Shown one piece after another: positions 59,770-64,000 of a stretch of DNA of 64,000 nucleotides. A model generated the notes under the pieces. The model did no database searches. It was not told the origin of the DNA and saw only the letters and a list, made by a program, of their open reading frames with translations. A program made the position numbers and the translations under genes. Numbering within the stretch: the stretch's first letter is position 1; every line of letters starts with the position of its first letter. The DNA comes from Zingiber officinale. Its lineage: Eukaryota > Streptophyta > Magnoliopsida > Zingiberales > Zingiberaceae. Location: NCBI RefSeq assembly GCF_018446385.1, contig NC_055996.1:129070532-129134531 (forward strand), given 5' to 3'.

Positions 59770-60242
59770 CGCCTGACTCTGAGCCTGCCATTGTGACGGT
59801 ACCGGGTACTGAGCCAGAGACGGATAGGTAGGCTGCGACTGATACTGGATCAGCGGCTGGGGCTGTGACTGGTATTGGACTAGTGGCTGTGGCTGATACT
59901 GCCCCTGAGTCAGATACTATGGTCCTAGAATAAAGCTCTGTGGTACTATGAGGGCACCAGAGTGTTCCTGTCCATGCATGTCATATGCAGCTGCTACCGG
60001 GGGAGCTGTCCTCTGTTGGCTATGCAAAGATTGGGCTCTCTGCCCTCCTCGATAAGTTCCTGCTTGACCGGGTTGTTACAATAAAAAGGCGCATTTTTAT
60101 TGTAACGACCCGACCCCCTCGGCCCCTTGGGCGGTTCAACTGACGACTCCTTATGTCGTCGACCGACGACCCTCGGTCGACCAGTGGATTTTTTACTTTC
60201 CCCAGGATTCAAACTCTAGACCTCCAGGCTAAATACTAGAGT

Positions 60243-60599
60243 TATATATATATATATATATATATATTGTAATAAAATTAACATCATTATTGTAATAAAA
60301 AAATTAATTACGTTTACCTCAAAAATTAACATCATTACGATGCTGCATAAAGTGATATAAATTTTTAAAATATTACCAGAGAGGTAAATTGGAAAACAAA
60401 TACACCCTTCCAAAAATTTAAAAATTAGTGTTTTAGCGTAAAAAAGAGAGTTTATCATTCAACTTTGCTATTTTTTAAACCATGATATTTAATTTTTATA
60501 AAAAACTTAATATAAAGAATCTTGAAAAAAATAGATTGATAAATAACTAATTTTTGAAAAAAAAAATTAAAAACTAATAAAAAATAACTCTCTTTTTTT
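60243..60599. other. TA microsatellite and AT-rich intergenic DNA
   Basis: (TA)n at 60243-60268, followed by very AT-rich sequence with no gene up to the start of the next transcription unit. Confidence 0.6.
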
Positions 60600-60787
60600 T
60601 CTCGTTGACTAAATATTGCAGCTTCTTTCACTTCTCCACGGCGTCCACGCTGAATGAAACTTACGGATCGGAGGGTCTTCGATTTTTGTGGCAGTCAAAC
60701 ATACCATCGAAAATTTCTGAGGCGCTATCTAAAGGGGGAGAAGGGAGGAGGAGAAGATCCTGAATTGGAAGGGAACTTTTCCATGCC
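60600..60787 (+). promoter_or_regulatory. Probable 5' UTR of the signal-peptide protein gene
   Basis: Sequence composition changes from AT-rich to mixed at about 60600. The pyrimidine-rich CTTCTTTCACTTCTCC at about 60620 is a plausible transcription start zone. An out-of-frame ATG at 60783 lies 5 bp before the chosen ATG at 60788. The chosen start is preferred because it opens the signal peptide and the family reading frame. No TATA box could be assigned confidently. Confidence 0.4.
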
Positions 60788-63779
60788 ATGGTGGCGGTCG
60801 TCTTTTCCCCCCTGTCGTCGCTTTGGCCGCTCCTATGGCTAGGGTTCGCGTTAGCATTCGGGTTGGGCGGCTCGCCGGCGGCCACCTTCAAGGTCCCCTT
60901 CCGCGTCGGCGACGTGCTTCCGATCCTCCCCCACCAAATATCCTGGCCGGTTATGAATAACCTGCACAGCGCTGTCGACCTCCTACCGTCCTATGTCGGA
61001 TCCGTCGTCGCCGATGCTGCGGCCGTCGGCTGGAAAGGCGCCTGCTTCTTTGAGAACGAGGCGCGACTTGAATTCATCGAGCATGGGGAAGGCAGTGACA
61101 ATGAGAGCAGCAACAGCGGCGCAATTCTACGTCTCAAGGCAAATTCCCATATATATTTATATATATAATTAAAAAGCAGATTTTTTGGTAGACAAATTGA
61201 TCTATGTTGCCAATATTTTAGCGCCTGTTCATCTTAAATCCTTTGGTTATTTGATTTTGTTTGGCTTAATTTAGAGTTTCCTTTCCTATCATTTTATGTT
61301 TCCGTGTAAGAGATTAATAAACTATTATGTTGATTTGTTCTCCAACTTGTTTTAGCTTTCCTTAACTAGCTGTAGGATCTACTTGAGTTGATAGTTATCA
61401 GTTACCTAAAGAAAGCGTGCAGCGTTTTTGTCCTGCATTTCTTTAAGAGCTTAAAAATGATTATATGTGTGCTACTGGCACAAACTTAATTGTTTCTGAA
61501 TTGACAGAAATTGCACTGCAAACATATAAATCCTCAAATAACTTACAATCTGACATCGCCTTAATTATTTTGTTTTACTACACATTACTTTGATGATTAT
61601 TTTTTGAGTAGTGGTTCGAGTCGGTGTTAATTTTTTGTCTTTTCTCTGGTAGACCGATGCAGCACATAGCTGGACATGTATGGATCTCTATGTATTCGCA
61701 ACACCATACAGGATAACGTGGGATTATTATTTCTCAGCACGGGAACACACACTCATGATAAAGTCATGGGAAGATGCAGCAGAAATGGAATATGTAAATT
61801 TTGATGGATCTTTTCTACTTTCATCAGTTCATGAGAGTAGTTGAAATTGATATCTGATAATACTCTTCAGGTTAAACAACATGGTATATCTGTATTTCTC
61901 ATGCCCTCCGGAATGCTTGGGACTTTGCTATCTTTGGTTGATGTTTTGCCTCTCTTTTCCAACACTGGCTGGGGCCAGAATGCTAATTTAGCATTCTTGG
62001 AGAAACATATGGATGCCACCTTTGAGCAACGTTCTCAACCTCATCAGGCTACAATTCGAGTAGAGGATATCCATTCAGGTGATTTCCTAGCAGTTTCAAA
62101 GATCCGCGGTCGCTGGGGAGGTTTTGAGACATTAGAAAAATGGGTGACTGGTGCATTCGCTGGGCATACAGCAGTTTGCTTAAAGGATGAAGTGGGTAAT
62201 CTCTGGGTTGGAGAATCTGGACATGAGAATGAGAAGGTACTTGAGAGATTATAAATGTCCAACTTTAACCTTATATCATTACTTTTGAGCTTTATGGATA
62301 TATTGGAAGTCCATTAATTAATATGTCTTGAACTGCTATTTGATTAACATGATCTCTTTTCCAATGGGTAGTGACATGTAAACTTTTGCCTAATTCTCTG
62401 ACTATGGTTTCCTGACAGGGAGAGGAGATTATTGTGGTGATTCCATGGGATGAGTGGTGGGACTTGGCACTGAAGGATAATTCTAACCCTCAAATAGCGT
62501 TGCTGCCTTTGCATCCAGACTTGCGTGCAAAATTCAATGAAACAGCAGCATGGGCTTATGCTAGGAGCATGTCCGGAAAACCCTATGGGTATCACAACAT
62601 GATATTTAGCTGGATCGATACCATATCTGATAATTATCCACCTCCCCTTGATGCTAATTTGGTATGAGTGTAATAAGGATTCTTTAAATTTCAAACTTTG
62701 GTACCTTTATAATTGTTGATTTTATCTATTAATTCATCATAATTTTTTTTTCGTTCATTAGATTCTGGACATGTGTTTACTGTGCATTTTTTTGGTTATA
62801 GTTTAGCAGGTATATGTCAGCTTCTACATCGCTGTGATACAATCTTTTGTGTTTAATATTCACATACTAAAGATGTGGAAGTCTTATTCTTTTGGATTAT
62901 ACCTTTAGATTTACTATATACAAACTGTTAATTTACTCAGATTAATTTTGCTCTATTTCCATCACTTTGAATCCCTTCCCCCATTACCGCTACATCTAGG
63001 ACAGTTGTTAGAAGCTAGGATCAAATGCCCTTGTGACTTTTTAACTGCAACATAGATCATATATGACAAAATTATGTATAACCTATGAGAATTATTCACA
63101 GTTCTGTTGAATAGGAGTTTTGTTGGTTAATGAGGGAAGTGCAGTCCTAAAATAGATTAGAATAGTTTTGTTATTATGCGACAAAAATAGGATGGGGTTT
63201 ATTTAAGGAGTTAAGGATGTCAGAAAGTTTATTGTCATTTTATAATTAATCCTTCAAGCTTGTCCAATTGAGCCAAGGTTTCAATTAGTGATCAATTCTT
63301 GAAACTGATTGGTGACTGGAAAGCTACCGATTGATGGACCAACAGGTGATAGGTGTTGATATCTGTTAGAAGACAGAAAAGGGAGCTTATTTTCAAAGGA
63401 GGGGGAGCAAGTGTCGTAATGGACAAAGGAGAGAGAGAGAAGTGGGAAAAGACAAAAAAAGGAGGGAAAGATGGTAAACAAAAACAATAAATTGTTTCTT
63501 GAGTGGATGGACAGGTATAACTTGGTTAGAGTACAAACAATCGGCAGGGCAGTTATGTACCATGCAACCACCTTGTAGAGTTTGTCTTGATGCTTAGTTT
63601 ATTTGTCTTTATTTTCTTTGCTAATAGGGTTAATTAGGAACTTTTCTTGTTCATCTAAATATTTTCTGCAATTGTTTGTTCCCCAGGTAATGTCCGTTAT
63701 GTCCATGTGGACTAGGTTGCAACCTGCTTATGCTGCTAATATGTGGAATGAAGCCCTCAACAAGCGACTTGGGACAGAG
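60788..63779 (+). CDS. Conserved plant protein with signal peptide, 3' end beyond the window
   Basis: Exons: 60788-61138, 61653-61793, 61871-62236, 62419-62661 and 63687-63779. They join in frame to 398 residues and continue past the right edge. Residues 1-32 form a signal peptide (PLLWLGFALAFGL), so the protein should enter the secretory pathway. Strong family landmarks are FKVPFRVGDVLPILPHQISW, AHSWTCMDLYVFATPYR, GDFLAVSKIRGRWGGFETLE, NLWVGESGHENEK, KPYGYHNMIFSWIDTI and QPAYAANMWNEALNKRL. I recognise a single-copy-like plant family sometimes labelled in databases as an inositol-phosphate phosphatase; I see no motif that proves this. The GDFLA...GHTAV layout is loosely like papain-fold (NlpC/P60-type) proteins, which is speculation. 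The first intron starts with GC. Confidence 0.85.
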
Positions 63780-64000
63780 GTACTTGAACTAGATCATTGA
63801 AATATTTCTAGTTATATGTTTAGATATTAGATTTCGGTGGAATGTCAGCTAGTTTGTAACTATCTTGAGTAACAAGTCAGGATGGGATATTTGCCTCAAG
63901 GTTTTCTTGCCTATGCAAGTATGCATAGTTGGCTGGATATAGTAAAAATACTATTTCCCATTTGCTCTTATTAAAATGATTTTCATTATGCAATTTTGGT
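63780..64000 (+). other. Start of the next intron of the signal-peptide gene
   Basis: It begins with GTACTTGAAC directly after the last readable exon and stays AT-rich to the window edge. The remaining exons lie outside. Confidence 0.7.

Larger units (their letters stand above)
57494..60240 (-). mobile_element. Rearranged Ty3/gypsy (chromovirus-like) block bounded by inverted repeats
   Basis: The central body (about 57860-60070) holds minus-strand gag, protease, RNase H and integrase pieces. On its left an inverted arm (about 57646-57838) and on its right a direct arm (60096-60240) share TGTAACGACCCGACCCC, ACTCCTTATGTCGTCGACCG and CCAGTGGATTTTT, so the block is bounded by a large inverted repeat. 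A further direct copy abuts the left arm (57494-57645). Both arm/body junctions carry the same near-palindrome CAATAAAAATGCGCCTTTTT (57836 and, as its complement, 60075). TGTAACGACCCG resembles a gypsy LTR start, so the arms are probably LTR pieces. Confidence 0.65.

Noticed and set aside
60216-60458. 80-aa minus-strand frame across the TA microsatellite
   Set aside because: The Ile-Tyr repeat comes from (TA)n; no real protein.

Overview
The window looks like a chromosome segment from a large, repeat-rich monocot genome. The genes have introns, the retroelements use the plant tRNA-iMet primer site, and the retrotransposon families look like those of Zingiberales. The ginger-family placement is inferred from repeat style only and was not tested. 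Only about 10 kb at the right end is ordinary genic DNA; most of the rest is nested mobile elements.

Left third (1-15.1 kb): an old minus-strand Ty1/copia element (1565-15076, LTRs about 132 bp) carries four later insertions. (a) A CACTA-like transposon (about 1913-7253) splits its RNase H domain and carries a complete five-exon Aux/IAA gene plus broken mRNA-capping-enzyme exons. (b) A 1.1-kb solo LTR has a perfect TSD. (c) A 2.6-kb LTR element with two 1-kb LTRs and only 0.5 kb of interior has a perfect TSD. (d) An Au-like SINE is present. Then come an LTR fragment with a primer site, a hAT-like element with a GC-rich core (16915-18531), a possible small secreted-peptide ORF, another SINE and a MITE.

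Middle (20.28-35.19 kb): a Ty3/gypsy element of Tat/Ogre type, recognised by a second RNase H domain before integrase. Between pol and the 3' LTR it holds a roughly 5.6-kb GC-rich tandem array (alternating 61-bp halves, 122-bp dimer) and an antisense, intron-containing coiled-coil gene. A TRIM element interrupts this region, and the first part of the 3' LTR is missing.

Right-middle (35.2-46.0 kb): a second copy of the 1.1-kb LTR family, then a full-length copia element (36787-46015, LTRs about 1.97 kb) with decayed gag and integrase, an intact reverse-transcriptase stretch and a local 109-bp triplication.

Right end (46-64 kb): two host genes, both on the plus strand. One encodes an RNA-binding protein with a Nab2/ZC3H14-like N-terminal domain and a C-terminal RRM (47051-55556, nine coding exons, two GC-AG introns). 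The other encodes a conserved plant protein with a signal peptide and runs off the right edge (60788 onward, one GC-AG intron). Between them a rearranged gypsy fragment lies in a large inverted repeat flanked by TA microsatellites. No RNA genes or CRISPR arrays were seen.
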